From contig NZ_CP108427.1 in assembly GCF_035982055.1 (NCBI RefSeq), forward strand, positions 4,711,001-4,775,000: 64,000 bases of DNA, read 5' to 3'. The notes below the pieces were generated by a model. It searched no databases and was not told where the DNA came from. It worked only from the letters and a program-made list of their open reading frames with translations. The DNA comes from Streptomyces sp. NBC_01288. Its GTDB lineage: Bacteria; Actinomycetota; Actinomycetes; Streptomycetales; Streptomycetaceae. Every line of letters begins with the position of its first letter. The stretch's first letter is position 1. Below, piece after piece: positions 40,975 to 49,177 of the stretch. The position numbers and the translations under genes are program-made.

Positions 40975-41187
40975 ATGGCAGGACAGCGGCTTGTTCTCTG
41001 GAGTATTCGCGATTTCGGGATCGACGTAACGCCTGGCACTCCCGCCGTTGTGGATCTCAACCATGATGCCTTGTTTAAGCGATACCCGGCACTGGCCGAC
41101 GCCATCGGTCGAGGACGCGTCACATCACACTCGATCGTTCATTGGGGCGCTGCCGGACCGATCATCACCTTCATCGTGGAGGACTGA
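40975..41187 (+). CDS. Hypothetical protein, 70 residues
   Basis: Begins MAGQRLVLWSIRDFGIDVTPGTPAVVDLNHD and ends IVHWGAAGPIITFIVED. GAGAGGTAGCAG precedes the ATG. Compact and soluble, no recognised domain. It is the last gene of the element, between two hairpins. Confidence 0.6.
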   Translation: MAGQRLVLWSIRDFGIDVTPGTPAVVDLNHDALFKRYPALADAIGRGRVTSHSIVHWGAAGPIITFIVED

Positions 41188-41490
41188 ACTGGCCGGAAGG
41201 TCGGCCCCTGAACACCGTGCTCTGAGCGCCCGCCCCCTCGCTGTGGGTCGGGCGCTTCTTGTTGTCGATCTTGCCCGTTCATTGGTCGCAATTAATGCCA
41301 GATCGGCACCCGTCGGCGATCGGTGGCTAGTCGAGCACAGCGACACCCGGAACGCCCCTCAAACGGCGCCCGAGACACGCGCCACACCCACCCTGAGCTG
41401 CGCGTTTGCCCGCTCCGCAGGACTGCCCTACAGGCCGTCAGGGCGGTAGACTGACCCCTGTCGGGATGGGTGCATAGCCAGACATTTGAC
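41188..41490. other. Right end of the element
   Basis: After the terminator at 41,225-41,256 there is no gene. The final 200 bp contain short repeats (GACTGCCC/GGGCGGTAG) and end TGCATAG...ATTTGAC. CTATGCA also occurs at the left end (10,224-10,230), an imperfect second pair of arms for attP. Confidence 0.5.
41225..41256 (+). terminator. Terminator near the right end
   Basis: AGCGCCCG and CGGGCGCT arms followed by TCTTGTTG. Confidence 0.7.
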
Positions 41491-41495
41491 TACTC
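41491..41495. repeat. attR core (right end of the integrated element)
   Basis: TACTC, preceded on the element side by ATTTGAC and followed on the chromosome side by AGCGGTGG. Partner of the copy at 10,209-10,213. Confidence 0.85.
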
Positions 41496-41609
41496 AGCGG
41501 TGGCCATCCCGGCATCCCCGCGCGCCGAGGCACCCAACCGTGCCCGTACCCGCACCGCTCGCACGGCCCGTACCGCTACTGCCTGCACTGCCTGCACTGC
41601 CTTGTACAT
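41491..41609 (-). pseudogene. 5' half of the DUF4244 pilin-like gene
   Basis: From ATG 41609 (GGGGG 7 nt upstream) it reads MYKAVQAVQAV, an Arg/Val-rich leader, then RGDAGMATAE, and then meets TAG created at the junction. The interrupted product is 39 residues and lacks the whole hydrophobic helix. DAGMATAEY is the processing-site-like region of DUF4244 proteins. Its natural position is between TadC and TadE in the tad operon. Confidence 0.9.
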
Positions 41610-41737
41610 CTCAACCCCCGTGAGTTTCCTGTCGGTTCACTTGCCCGCTCGGTCAGCCGCTGAGGTCCAGCGACTGCCCGCCATACGTCAGCCGTTCTTC
41701 GTCCTACGTCCGTCACCGCTCGCCCTCGCTCCTCCCG

Positions 41738-42550
41738 TCAGCCGCCACCCCCTCCCACCGCCCCGCCCGCGAGCCCGATCACCACGGGCAGCACGCCGAC
41801 CGCGATGAACGCGGGCAGGAAGCACAGCCCCACCGGTGCGGTGATCAGGACGGCCGCCCGCCGGGCCCGTGCCGTCGTGGTGCGGGTCCAGTCGGCGCGA
41901 GCCTCCGCCGCGAGCCGCGCGGCCGGTCCGGCGGCGGGAAGCCCCGACTCGTCGGCCCGTTCGAGCAGCCGGGCCAGCGGGCCGGCACCCGGAAGCGAGG
42001 CCAACCTCCGCCAGGCATCAGCCGGTTCACCACCGAGCCGTACCTCCGCCGCCGCACGCGCCAGCCGTTCCCCCAAGGGCCCCGAGAGGGCCTCTCCCAC
42101 TGCCTGGGAGGCGATCACCGGCGAGGCCCCGGCGGCGATGCAGGCGGCCAGCAGATCGGCGGCGAGCGGGAGTTGGCGGGCGGCGGTGGCGGCATCGCGC
42201 TCGGCGACGGTGTCGTCGGCCACCTGCCGACGCCGCCACTGCCACAGCCCGACGGCGACGACGGCACCCACCACAACCCCGGCGACCCCACCGACCAACA
42301 CCCACCCGGCACCCACCACGCCCACTGCGGGCAGCCACCTCCGCGCAAGTTCCCGAGCCTCGAACCGCCGCCCGGCAGAAGCCACTTCCCTGGCCTCCCG
42401 AACGTCCCGAGCTTCCCGGAGCAGCAGCCCGGCCAACCGTCGCCGCGCCCTCCGCTCACACCGCACCCCGTCCAGCCACCGCACCAACCACCCCACGACC
42501 GACACCGCCCCCAAGACAACCCCCAGCCTGTGGACAACTTCCGCACTCAC
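41738..42550 (-). CDS. tadC: TadC-like type II secretion system F protein
   Basis: A 270-residue membrane protein with N-terminal and C-terminal hydrophobic segments around a cytoplasmic T2SSF domain (LAADLLAACIAAGASPVIASQAVGEALSGPLGERL; LPGAGPLARLLERADESGLP). It forms part of the inner-membrane platform for Flp pilus assembly. GTG 42550 (VSAEVVHRLG) has GGAGG upstream. Confidence 0.85.
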   Translation of the reverse strand: MSAEVVHRLGVVLGAVSVVGWLVRWLDGVRCERRARRRLAGLLLREARDVREAREVASAGRRFEARELARRWLPAVGVVGAGWVLVGGVAGVVVGAVVAVGLWQWRRRQVADDTVAERDAATAARQLPLAADLLAACIAAGASPVIASQAVGEALSGPLGERLARAAAEVRLGGEPADAWRRLASLPGAGPLARLLERADESGLPAAGPAARLAAEARADWTRTTTARARRAAVLITAPVGLCFLPAFIAVGVLPVVIGLAGGAVGGGGG

Positions 42551-42619
42551 GCCGCCTCCTCTCTCCGACTCCAGCCAACTTCCGCTTCCACACCCACACC
42601 GCTCCGGCCTCTCGCCGAC

Positions 42620-42749
42620 CCCGATGCCCTCAGGGGCGCAGGGTCGTATCGGCATGCGGCTCCACCGCGGGGGCGCCCACCGCACCCTTCACCCCGCGAA
42701 CCCCTATGCCCTTAGGGGCGCGGGGAACTGCGCGACAAGCCCCCACCCA
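42620..42749. repeat. Streptomyces dispersed intergenic repeat, two copies
   Basis: CCCTTAGGGGCGCGGGGAAC and the following CTGCGCGACAAGCCCCCAC (about 42,709-42,747) is a sequence I know as widely repeated between Streptomyces genes. A degraded copy (CCGATGCCCTCAGGGGCGCA) lies about 80 bp to the left. Both sit in the 289-bp gap between TadB and TadC, which holds no gene. Confidence 0.7.
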
Positions 42750-42839
42750 CCCACACCCCGCAACAACCCAAGCCACCCACCCCGAACCCGGCCCACCAGC
42801 ACCCCCCGCACCGCTCCTCCCGGCAACCGCCACTCCCGC

Positions 42840-43700
42840 TCACGCCGCCTCCACCCCCCGCACAATCCGCATCGCCCACCACAACCCCAGCCCCTCCAGC
42901 AACCCCCCGACCACCAAGCACCCCAACCCCGCCCCGCTGTGCAACAGCACCCGCAACGGATCCGCACCCATCGCCGCGCCCAGCAACAACCCGAGCACCG
43001 GCAACCCCGCGAGCATCACCGCGGTGGCCCGCGCCCCCGCCAACTGGGCGCGAAGATCGGCCCGTTGCTCCCGGTCGGCACGCAACGCCCCTTCGAGCCG
43101 GTCCAGTCCCGCCGCGAGCCCCGCGCCCTGGTCCACGGCGACCCGCCAGCACGCGGCCAGCCCCAACAGCCCCTCCGCGCCCGGCTGTCGTGCCGCCGAG
43201 GTGAGCGCACCCGGCACATCCCCGCCGAACCGCGCCGCCGCCAACACCCCGGCCTGCGCCTCACCGAGCCCACCGGAGTCACTCGCCGCCCGCAGCAACG
43301 CCTCCCCCGGCTGCCGCCCGGCACGCACCTCCCCGGCGAGCGCCGAACACAGCGCGATCACCGCGTCCCCGCGCAACTCCCGCGCCCGCCGCGCCTCCCC
43401 GGCCACCCGCACCCGCCGCAGCAACGGCACCCCGACCGCCCCCGCGACAACCGGAACGACCGAGGCCCCCAGCACCGCCAACACGAGCCCGACACCGAGC
43501 GACCACCACTCAGCCCGCAATCGCCCCCGGATCCGCCGCAGTTCACCGACAGCCCGCTCCCACGAGGGCGGCCCAACGCCCACCGCGCCACCACCCGAGA
43601 ACAACAACTCCGCCCGCCGGGCCCCGAATTGCCGCCCACCCATCAACCAGACCAGGCCCCCGGCACACACCGCGACCACCCCGACCGACACCTCACCCAT
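42840..43700 (-). CDS. tadB: TadB-like type II secretion system F protein
   Basis: A 286-residue membrane protein. The N-terminal helix (VSVGVVAVCAGGLVWLMGG) is followed by a second TM pair (WWSLGVGLVLAVLGASVVPVVAGAVG), the T2SSF domain (AVIALCSALAGEVRAGRQPGEALLRAA; WRVAVDQGAGLAAGLDRLEGAL) and C-terminal helices. Partner of TadC in the pilus platform. ATG 43700 is the likely start. Confidence 0.85.
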   Translation of the reverse strand: MGEVSVGVVAVCAGGLVWLMGGRQFGARRAELLFSGGGAVGVGPPSWERAVGELRRIRGRLRAEWWSLGVGLVLAVLGASVVPVVAGAVGVPLLRRVRVAGEARRARELRGDAVIALCSALAGEVRAGRQPGEALLRAASDSGGLGEAQAGVLAAARFGGDVPGALTSAARQPGAEGLLGLAACWRVAVDQGAGLAAGLDRLEGALRADREQRADLRAQLAGARATAVMLAGLPVLGLLLGAAMGADPLRVLLHSGAGLGCLVVGGLLEGLGLWWAMRIVRGVEAA

Positions 43701-43787
43701 CACCACTCCCACTCGCTGCCACCGCCACTGCCACTGCCGCCCGTCCCGCACTCACGTCCATAGGCCCCTCCGACTCACCCGCCCCCC

Positions 43788-45386
43788 CTAGCCCCCCTCA
43801 CCCCCACCCCGAATCAACTCCCGCAACCGCTCCCACCCCCGTTCGTACGCGAATGCCTCCACCCCCCACCGCAACGCCGGCACCGTCCGCACCAACCCCG
43901 ACGCATCCCGCTCCAGGACATGGACCTCGGCGATCCGTCGCCGCCCCGCCCGGTCCCGTACGAGATGCAGGACCACCGACAGGGCCGCCGCCAACTGGCT
44001 GTGCAGCGCCGCCCGGTCGAGGCCGGCGGCCGTGCCCAGGGCCTCCAGGCGGGCGGGGACGTCGGCCGCCGCGTTGGCGTGGACGGTCCCGCACCCGCCC
44101 TCGTGGCCCGTATTCAGGGCTGCCAGCAAATGAACGACCTCAGGCCCCCGCACCTCACCGACGACCAGCCGGTCCGGCCGCATCCGGAGTGCCTGGCGGA
44201 CCAAGTCCTGAAGCGTGACGAGTCCGGCGCCCTCCTGGTTGGCGGGTCTGCTCTCCAGCCGTACGACGTGCGGATGGTCCGGCTTCAGCTCCGCCGAGTC
44301 CTCCGCGAGCACGATCCGCTCACCCGGTCCGACGAGCCCGAGCAGCGCGCTCAGCAGCGTCGTCTTGCCGGTTCCGGTTCCGCCGCTGATCAGGAACGAG
44401 AGCCGAGCCTCGATCAGCGCCCGCAGGATGCGGTCCCCGCCCGGCGGCACCGTGCCCGCCGTGACCAACTCGTCCAGCGTGAACGCGCGCGGTCGTACGA
44501 CGCGGAGCGACAGACAGGTGCAGCCGACGGCGACCGGGGGCAGTACGGCGTGCAGGCGGGTCCCGTCGGGCAGCCGGGCGTCGGCCCAGGGGCGGGCGTC
44601 GTCCAGCCGGCGTCCGGCCACCGCGGCCAGCCGCTGTGCGAGGCGTCGTACGGCTGCCGCGTCCGGGAAGGAGACGGTGGTCAGCTCCAGGCCGCCGCCC
44701 CGGTCGACCCAGACCCGGTCCGGGGCCGACACCAGGACGTCGGTCACGGAGGGGTCGGCGAGCAGGGACTCCAGCGGGCCGCTGCCCACCAGCTCGGACC
44801 GCAACTGCTCGGCGGCGCCCAGCACTTCGGCGTCCCCCAGCACCCGCCCCTGCTCCCGCAAAGCCTGCGCCACCCGCGCGGGCGTCGGCTCACCCCCGCT
44901 CTCGGCCAGCCACCGCCGCACACCGTCGAGCAGTCCGACGGGCATCCCCGCCCCGCCACCCGCCCCTCCCTCACTCGAAGCCCACCGCCCCAATGCCCCC
45001 GCCGAGCCCCGCGCCCGATCGACCCCAACGGCCCCACTCGCCGGGCCCTCACTCGAAGCCCACCGCCCCGAACCCCCCACCGAATCCCGCCCCCGCTCAC
45101 GCCCTACCGCCCCACTCACCCCGACCTCACCCGAACCCCGCACCCGATCGCCCCCGGCGGCCCGACTCACTTCGACCCCACCCGAAACCCACCGCTCCGA
45201 AGCACCCCCCGAATCCCGCACCCGCTCAGCCCCGATCGCTCCACTCCCCGGGACACCCGTCGAACCGCCGTCCCCCAAGGACGCACCCCTCGGTGCACCC
45301 ACCGAACCGCCTGTCCCCACCGGCCCAGGCACCCCCGCCGCACCACCCCTCTCGGAGTCCCCCGCACTCCGCAGCAGCCGCCTCAT
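43788..45386 (-). CDS. tadA: TadA/CpaF pilus assembly ATPase with long repetitive N-terminus
   Basis: A 532-residue ATPase. Residues ~150-530 are a normal CpaF: NPLLADPSVTDVLV-like text (LLADPSVTDVLVSAP), Walker A SGGTGTGKTTLL, Asp box ERIVLAEDSAELKP, Walker B region PDRLVVGEVRGPEVV, and the His box GHEGGCGTVHAN. It powers Flp pilus extrusion or a related secretion process. The first ~150 residues are a run of degenerate units (GRWASSEG, VRDSGG, GSGEVGVSGAVG) not needed by the family. ATG 45386 overlaps the TadZ stop (ATGA). Confidence 0.9.
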   Translation of the reverse strand: MRRLLRSAGDSERGGAAGVPGPVGTGGSVGAPRGASLGDGGSTGVPGSGAIGAERVRDSGGASERWVSGGVEVSRAAGGDRVRGSGEVGVSGAVGRERGRDSVGGSGRWASSEGPASGAVGVDRARGSAGALGRWASSEGGAGGGAGMPVGLLDGVRRWLAESGGEPTPARVAQALREQGRVLGDAEVLGAAEQLRSELVGSGPLESLLADPSVTDVLVSAPDRVWVDRGGGLELTTVSFPDAAAVRRLAQRLAAVAGRRLDDARPWADARLPDGTRLHAVLPPVAVGCTCLSLRVVRPRAFTLDELVTAGTVPPGGDRILRALIEARLSFLISGGTGTGKTTLLSALLGLVGPGERIVLAEDSAELKPDHPHVVRLESRPANQEGAGLVTLQDLVRQALRMRPDRLVVGEVRGPEVVHLLAALNTGHEGGCGTVHANAAADVPARLEALGTAAGLDRAALHSQLAAALSVVLHLVRDRAGRRRIAEVHVLERDASGLVRTVPALRWGVEAFAYERGWERLRELIRGGGEGG

Positions 45387-46486
45387 ACGCCACCCACCTC
45401 GACCAACGCCCGCTCCAGGAACTCCCGGCAGAAGCGCGCCAACGGCCCCCTCCCCGCCGTCCCCGGTGGCGACTTGTCCTCGTGCGGCCGCAACAGCCCC
45501 GATTCGACCGGCACTTCGCCGGCCAGCGGCAGGCCGAGGAGACGGGCCACTTCCCGGTCGTCGAGACCGGGGGCGTACGGTCCGCGCACCGCCACGCGGA
45601 GGTCGCGCAGGACCATGCCGACCGCGGACGCCACCCGGCCGGCCGCCGCGACGGCACGGAGTTCAGCGGGGACCACGAGGAGGCCGACGTCGAGTTGGGC
45701 GAGGGCCTCGGCGACCCCGTCGTCGATACGGCGGGGCAGGTCGACCACGACCGTGCCGCCGCGCCGTCGGGCCGCGGCGAGCACCGCCCGTACCGCCTGC
45801 GGCGGGATGGCGACGCAGTCGCCGCGGTCCCAACTGAGCACCCGGAGCGAGTGGAGTTCGGGCAGGGACTCCTCCAGGGCGCCGCCGCCGACCCGGCCGC
45901 GCGAGGCAGCGAACGCGGGCCAGCGCAGGCCCTCCGCCGTCTCGCCGCCGAGGAGTACGTCGAGTCCGCCGCCCAGTGGATCCGCGTCCACCAGGAGCGT
46001 GCGCAGCCCCTCACGCGCGGAGGTGACGGCGAGGGCGCACGCGAGCGTGGACGCTCCGGCCCCGCCGCGGCCGCCGATGACGCCCACGGTGAGCGCGGGG
46101 CGGCCGACGCCCTCGACCACGTCGGCGATGCGGTCGACCAGCCACTGCTCGCCGTCGGGCAGCATCAGGACGTGGTCGGCGCCGATCTCGACGGCCCGCC
46201 GCCAGACCCCGGAGTCGTCCTGGTCCCGGCCGACCAGCACCACCCCGCGCCGTCGGGCGGCCCCACGCACCCGGCGGGCCGCGTCGTCGCCGACCAGGAC
46301 GAGCGGGGCCGTCTCCCAGCCGCCCTGGCGCTCCGGCACCCCGTGATGGACCTCGGGTGTCGCGCCGGCCGCGGCGCACAGGCGCAGCAGGTCGTCGAGG
46401 AGTTCGACGTCCTCGGTGACGATCAGCGGTCCGCCCTGTCGCCCTCCGGCGGCGTGCGGCGGATCGTGTGTGACGGTTCCGGCCAT
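45383..46486 (-). CDS. TadZ/CpaE-like septum-site protein (Ssd-like)
   Basis: A 367-residue protein. The N-terminal ~120 residues are receiver-like (LIVTEDVELLDDLLRLCAAAG; VLVGRDQDDSGVWRRAVEIGADHVLMLP). The C-terminal domain is a ParA/MinD ATPase with a deviant Walker A GGRGGAGASTLACALA and a Walker A' VDADPLGGGLDVLLGG. In tad loci such proteins position the pilus machinery at the pole or septum. GGGGG lies 9 nt before ATG 46486; ATG 46495 is an alternative. First gene of the tad operon. Confidence 0.85.
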   Translation of the reverse strand: MAGTVTHDPPHAAGGRQGGPLIVTEDVELLDDLLRLCAAAGATPEVHHGVPERQGGWETAPLVLVGDDAARRVRGAARRRGVVLVGRDQDDSGVWRRAVEIGADHVLMLPDGEQWLVDRIADVVEGVGRPALTVGVIGGRGGAGASTLACALAVTSAREGLRTLLVDADPLGGGLDVLLGGETAEGLRWPAFAASRGRVGGGALEESLPELHSLRVLSWDRGDCVAIPPQAVRAVLAAARRRGGTVVVDLPRRIDDGVAEALAQLDVGLLVVPAELRAVAAAGRVASAVGMVLRDLRVAVRGPYAPGLDDREVARLLGLPLAGEVPVESGLLRPHEDKSPPGTAGRGPLARFCREFLERALVEVGGV

Positions 46487-47070
46487 GTTTTCCATCCCCC
46501 ATCGCTGTGTCTCTCGCGTCACCTCTGTGGCCCGCGATTTCCAAAGGTGTGGAGAACCGGCGACCGGCCCTCCATATGCACGGCCGACAGAAACCGGCCA
46601 AACGCGTCCGACAAACGGAACGGGCCATGAACTCGCCGCGAGCGAGGACGCGTTGGAATCACGGTGCGGGCATCGCGGAAATCGTGTGGATCTTGGTCGA
46701 AAACTGTGGACAACTCAGGGCCTGTGAATATCGCCTTCACTCATACCGGTGACCCCTGTACTCACCTCTGTACGAGTTCCACAGCGCAGTCCGGCAGCTA
46801 CACGCGGTGACGGCTTCTGGGCATGAAAAAGAGGCGGCACCAGCCGCCTCGGGTTGGCCTCACGACCACGTACAGGGAGGGAAAAAGCGTCCGGACATGC
46901 GACGACCCCCACCGGGGGGGAGAGTGGGGGTCGCCTTCACGGCCGACTCGGGGGGGGAGGAGCCGGACCGCGTTAGCACGGTCGCGAACGATCCGTGACT
47001 TCCATGGTGTACCCGAGAGGCCTCTCAGGCAAACCCACGCGCCTCACCTTACGCCGAATGGGCTGCGCCT
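46487..47070. other. Divergent promoter region with hairpins
   Basis: A 584-bp stretch between the minus-strand tad operon and the plus-strand HAD gene. It holds GAGGCGGC-ACCA-GCCGCCTC (46,831-46,850, with a T-run on the minus strand) and CGACCCCCAC/GTGGGGGTCG (46,903-46,933). I see no convincing gene, though a minus-strand small transcript ending at the first hairpin is possible. Confidence 0.5.
46831..46850 (-). terminator. Minus-strand terminator-like hairpin
   Basis: A perfect 8-bp stem with a 4-nt loop. On the minus strand it is followed by TTTTTC, the form of an intrinsic terminator. Confidence 0.6.
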
Positions 47071-47904
47071 ATGCTCTGGGTTGTGGAAAACCACTCCTTG
47101 CCTCGCACAGCAGCCTTCTTTGACCTGGACAAGACGGTCATTGCGAAGTCGAGCACGCTCACCTTCGGCAAGTCCTTCTACCAAGGCGGACTGATCAACC
47201 GCAGGGCCGCCCTGCGGACCGCCTATGCGCAGTTCGTCTTCCTCACCGGCGGCGCCGACCACGACCAGATGGAGCGGATGCGGAAGTACCTGTCCGCACT
47301 CTGCCGCGGCTGGAACGTCCAGCAGGTCAAGGAGATCGTCGCCGAGACGCTGCACGACCTGATCGACCCGATCATCTACGACGAGGCGGCCTCCCTCATC
47401 GAGGAGCACCACACCGCCGGCCGCGACGTGGTGATCGTGTCCACGTCGGGCGCCGAGGTGGTCGAGCCGATCGGTGAACTCCTGGGCGCGGACCGGGTGG
47501 TGGCGACCCGCATGGTCGTGGGCGACGACGGCTGCTTCACGGGCGAGGTGGAGTACTACGCGTACGGCCCGACGAAGGCCGAGGCGATCAGGGAGCTGGC
47601 GCAGTCCGAGGGGTACGACCTCGACCGCTGCTACGCCTACAGCGACTCGGCGACCGATGTGCCGATGCTGGAGTCCGTGGGCCACCCCTACGCCGTGAAT
47701 CCGGACCGCACGCTGCGCCGCGAGGCCCTCGCGCGCGGGTGGCCGATTCTGGACTTCAACCGCCCGGTCCGGCTCAAGCAGCGGCTGCCCGCGCTCTCCG
47801 TACCGCCCCGCCCCGCGCTGGTCGTGGCGGCGGCCGTGGGTGCCGCGGCGGCCACTGCGGGGCTCGTCTGGTACGCGAACCGGCGCAAAGCGGTGACCGT
47901 TTAA
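47071..47904 (+). CDS. HAD-IB family hydrolase with C-terminal TM
   Basis: A 277-residue HAD phosphatase. Motif I is FFDLDKTVI, motif II is VIVSTSG, motif III/IV is YGPTKAEAI ... CYAYSDSATDVPMLESVG, as in SerB-like HAD-IB enzymes. A C-terminal membrane helix (ALVVAAAVGAAAATAGLVWY) and a basic end anchor it. In Streptomyces annotations a protein of this kind next to the tad locus is called morphological-differentiation associated. The substrate is unknown. Start ATG 47071 or GTG 47083. Confidence 0.85.
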   Translation: MLWVVENHSLPRTAAFFDLDKTVIAKSSTLTFGKSFYQGGLINRRAALRTAYAQFVFLTGGADHDQMERMRKYLSALCRGWNVQQVKEIVAETLHDLIDPIIYDEAASLIEEHHTAGRDVVIVSTSGAEVVEPIGELLGADRVVATRMVVGDDGCFTGEVEYYAYGPTKAEAIRELAQSEGYDLDRCYAYSDSATDVPMLESVGHPYAVNPDRTLRREALARGWPILDFNRPVRLKQRLPALSVPPRPALVVAAAVGAAAATAGLVWYANRRKAVTV

Positions 47905-48057
47905 GCCGGTTGGTAACCCTTTGAACGTAAAAGTAAAGAACCGCGACCAGGGGTTCCGCTTCCCTCAGGGCTGGAGTACAAAGGATTCAACGGCCCGCGA
48001 GACCAAGGACATCCGAAAGGATCACCTTAATACCGCATTTGGCCCCACGGACCGCGC

Positions 48058-48222
48058 ATGGCCACCGAGCACCCACGCGACGTCGACCCGTCGATTACGG
48101 GCCAGCCGCACCAGGTGACGGGCATTGTTCCCGACCTGATGGGCAATATTTCGAGGACGCTTGGTAACACGGTGGAACATGCCAGCGGCGGTACGAATCC
48201 TCGTACCGCCGCATCCCTTTGA
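48058..48222 (+). CDS. Possible 54-residue protein
   Basis: An open frame from ATG 48058 (MATEHPRDVDPSITGQPHQ, then VTGIVPDLMGNISRTLGNTVEHASGG) to TGA 48222. The composition looks protein-like but there is no clear ribosome site, and a perfect 12-bp hairpin (48,185-48,212) lies inside it. The rest of the 47,905-48,251 gap shows nothing else. Confidence 0.3.
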   Translation: MATEHPRDVDPSITGQPHQVTGIVPDLMGNISRTLGNTVEHASGGTNPRTAASL

Positions 48223-48244
48223 CGGCCCTCCAGTAGAGGGCCGT
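48222..48244. terminator. Terminator between convergent genes
   Basis: ACGGCCCTC-CAGTA-GAGGGCCGT, a perfect 9-bp stem, followed by TTCGCT. It separates the plus-strand HAD side from the minus-strand Fic-like gene. A second hairpin (GCGGCGGTACGA-ATCC-TCGTACCGCCGC) lies just upstream at 48,185-48,212. Confidence 0.75.
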
Positions 48245-48251
48245 TTCGCTG

Positions 48252-49076
48252 TCAGGCGGCCCCGCGCTGGAGCGCCTCGCAAACCGCCGTCGACTCGCGC
48301 GCCCCCAGTTCGACCGCCCTGCCGCAGTGCGCGATCCAGGCGGCCATGCCCTCCGGGGTGCCGGATACGTAGCCGTCCAGCGCCGCCAGGTAGGCCGCGC
48401 GCCCCAGTTCGGCGTGGCCGACCTCTGCCGGGCAGACCGACTTCGGGTCGAGGCCGCTGCCGATGAGGACGATCCGCTCGGCCGTGCGCGCGACCAGGCC
48501 GTTGCGGGAGGTGAAGGGGCGCAGGGCGAGCAGTTCGCCGTGCACGACGGCGGCCGTCACCAGCGCCGGTGCCGAGCCGCCCGCGATGATCAGGTCCGCG
48601 AGCCCGTCCAGGCGCCCGGACACCTCGGCCGCGCCCGGTAGCGGCAGTTCGACGAGCGGCTCGTCGACCGGCTCGCCCTGCTGTCGCGGCCGACCGACCG
48701 TGCCGTCGTCGCTCGCGGCCGCCACCAGGTGCAGCCGGGCGAGCACCCGGAGGGGCGACTGCCGCCAGATGGACAGCAGTTGGCCCGCCTCGGAGGACAG
48801 CCGGAGGGCCGCGCCCATCGTGCGGGCCTCCGCGTCACCGCTGAAGTCGGTACGCCGGCGCACCTCTTCGAGTGCCCAGTCGGCCCCGGACAGCGCCGCC
48901 GAGCCACGCGCGCCGCGCAGTGCCGCCTCGGCGGTGAGCTCGTTGCTGCGGCGCCGCATGACGCGGTGCCCGTAGACCCGGTCCACGGCCTTGCGCATGG
49001 ACTCGACGGACTCGGCCACTCCGGGCAGCATGCCCAGGGCCGCGAGCGGATCGGCGGTCGCACCTGTCGTACTCAT
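48252..49076 (-). CDS. Fic-like protein with degenerate active-site motif
   Basis: A 274-residue helical protein. The C-terminal half has the Fic layout: VVHGELLALRPFTSRNGLVARTAERIVLI, where the canonical HPFxxGNGRxxR reads RPFTSRNGLVAR. The catalytic His and the Gly of the anion loop are lost, so AMP transfer is unlikely. ATG 49076 (MSTTGATADPL) is preferred; ATG 49094 is possible. It is divergent from the CooC-like ATPase gene (starts 102 bp apart). Often annotated only as oxidoreductase or hypothetical. Confidence 0.65.
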   Translation of the reverse strand: MSTTGATADPLAALGMLPGVAESVESMRKAVDRVYGHRVMRRRSNELTAEAALRGARGSAALSGADWALEEVRRRTDFSGDAEARTMGAALRLSSEAGQLLSIWRQSPLRVLARLHLVAAASDDGTVGRPRQQGEPVDEPLVELPLPGAAEVSGRLDGLADLIIAGGSAPALVTAAVVHGELLALRPFTSRNGLVARTAERIVLIGSGLDPKSVCPAEVGHAELGRAAYLAALDGYVSGTPEGMAAWIAHCGRAVELGARESTAVCEALQRGAA

Positions 49077-49177
49077 GAGTACGACATTAGCCATCCCAGA
49101 GGTGCACCCCACGATTGAGTGGTCTTCTTCACGCACACCTGCCACGTACAGCTACGCCACGACTACGCTTCGTGAAC

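Larger units (their letters stand above)
10214..41495. mobile_element. 31.3-kb integrative element with transfer and defence genes
   Basis: The ends are defined by the interrupted DUF4244 gene and the TACTC direct repeat. The free form would carry attP as ATTTGAC-TACTC-GTCAAAT, and the empty chromosome attB as CCATCGCG-TACTC-AGCGGTGG. Both are imperfect palindromes, as expected for a large serine integrase. That enzyme is encoded at the left end. The interior has two coupling-ATPase/replication-relaxation modules, a tyrosine integrase with Xis, regulators, a CBASS-like operon and a Gabija pair. There are no phage structural genes, so it is best described as an integrative and probably mobilisable or conjugative element. 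Composition is visibly more AT-rich than the flanks, especially at 15.7-16.3 kb. Confidence 0.9.

Noticed and set aside
10214..41490. Prophage
   Set aside because: No capsid, terminase, tail, portal or lysis genes are present. The gene content is of transfer, regulation and defence type.
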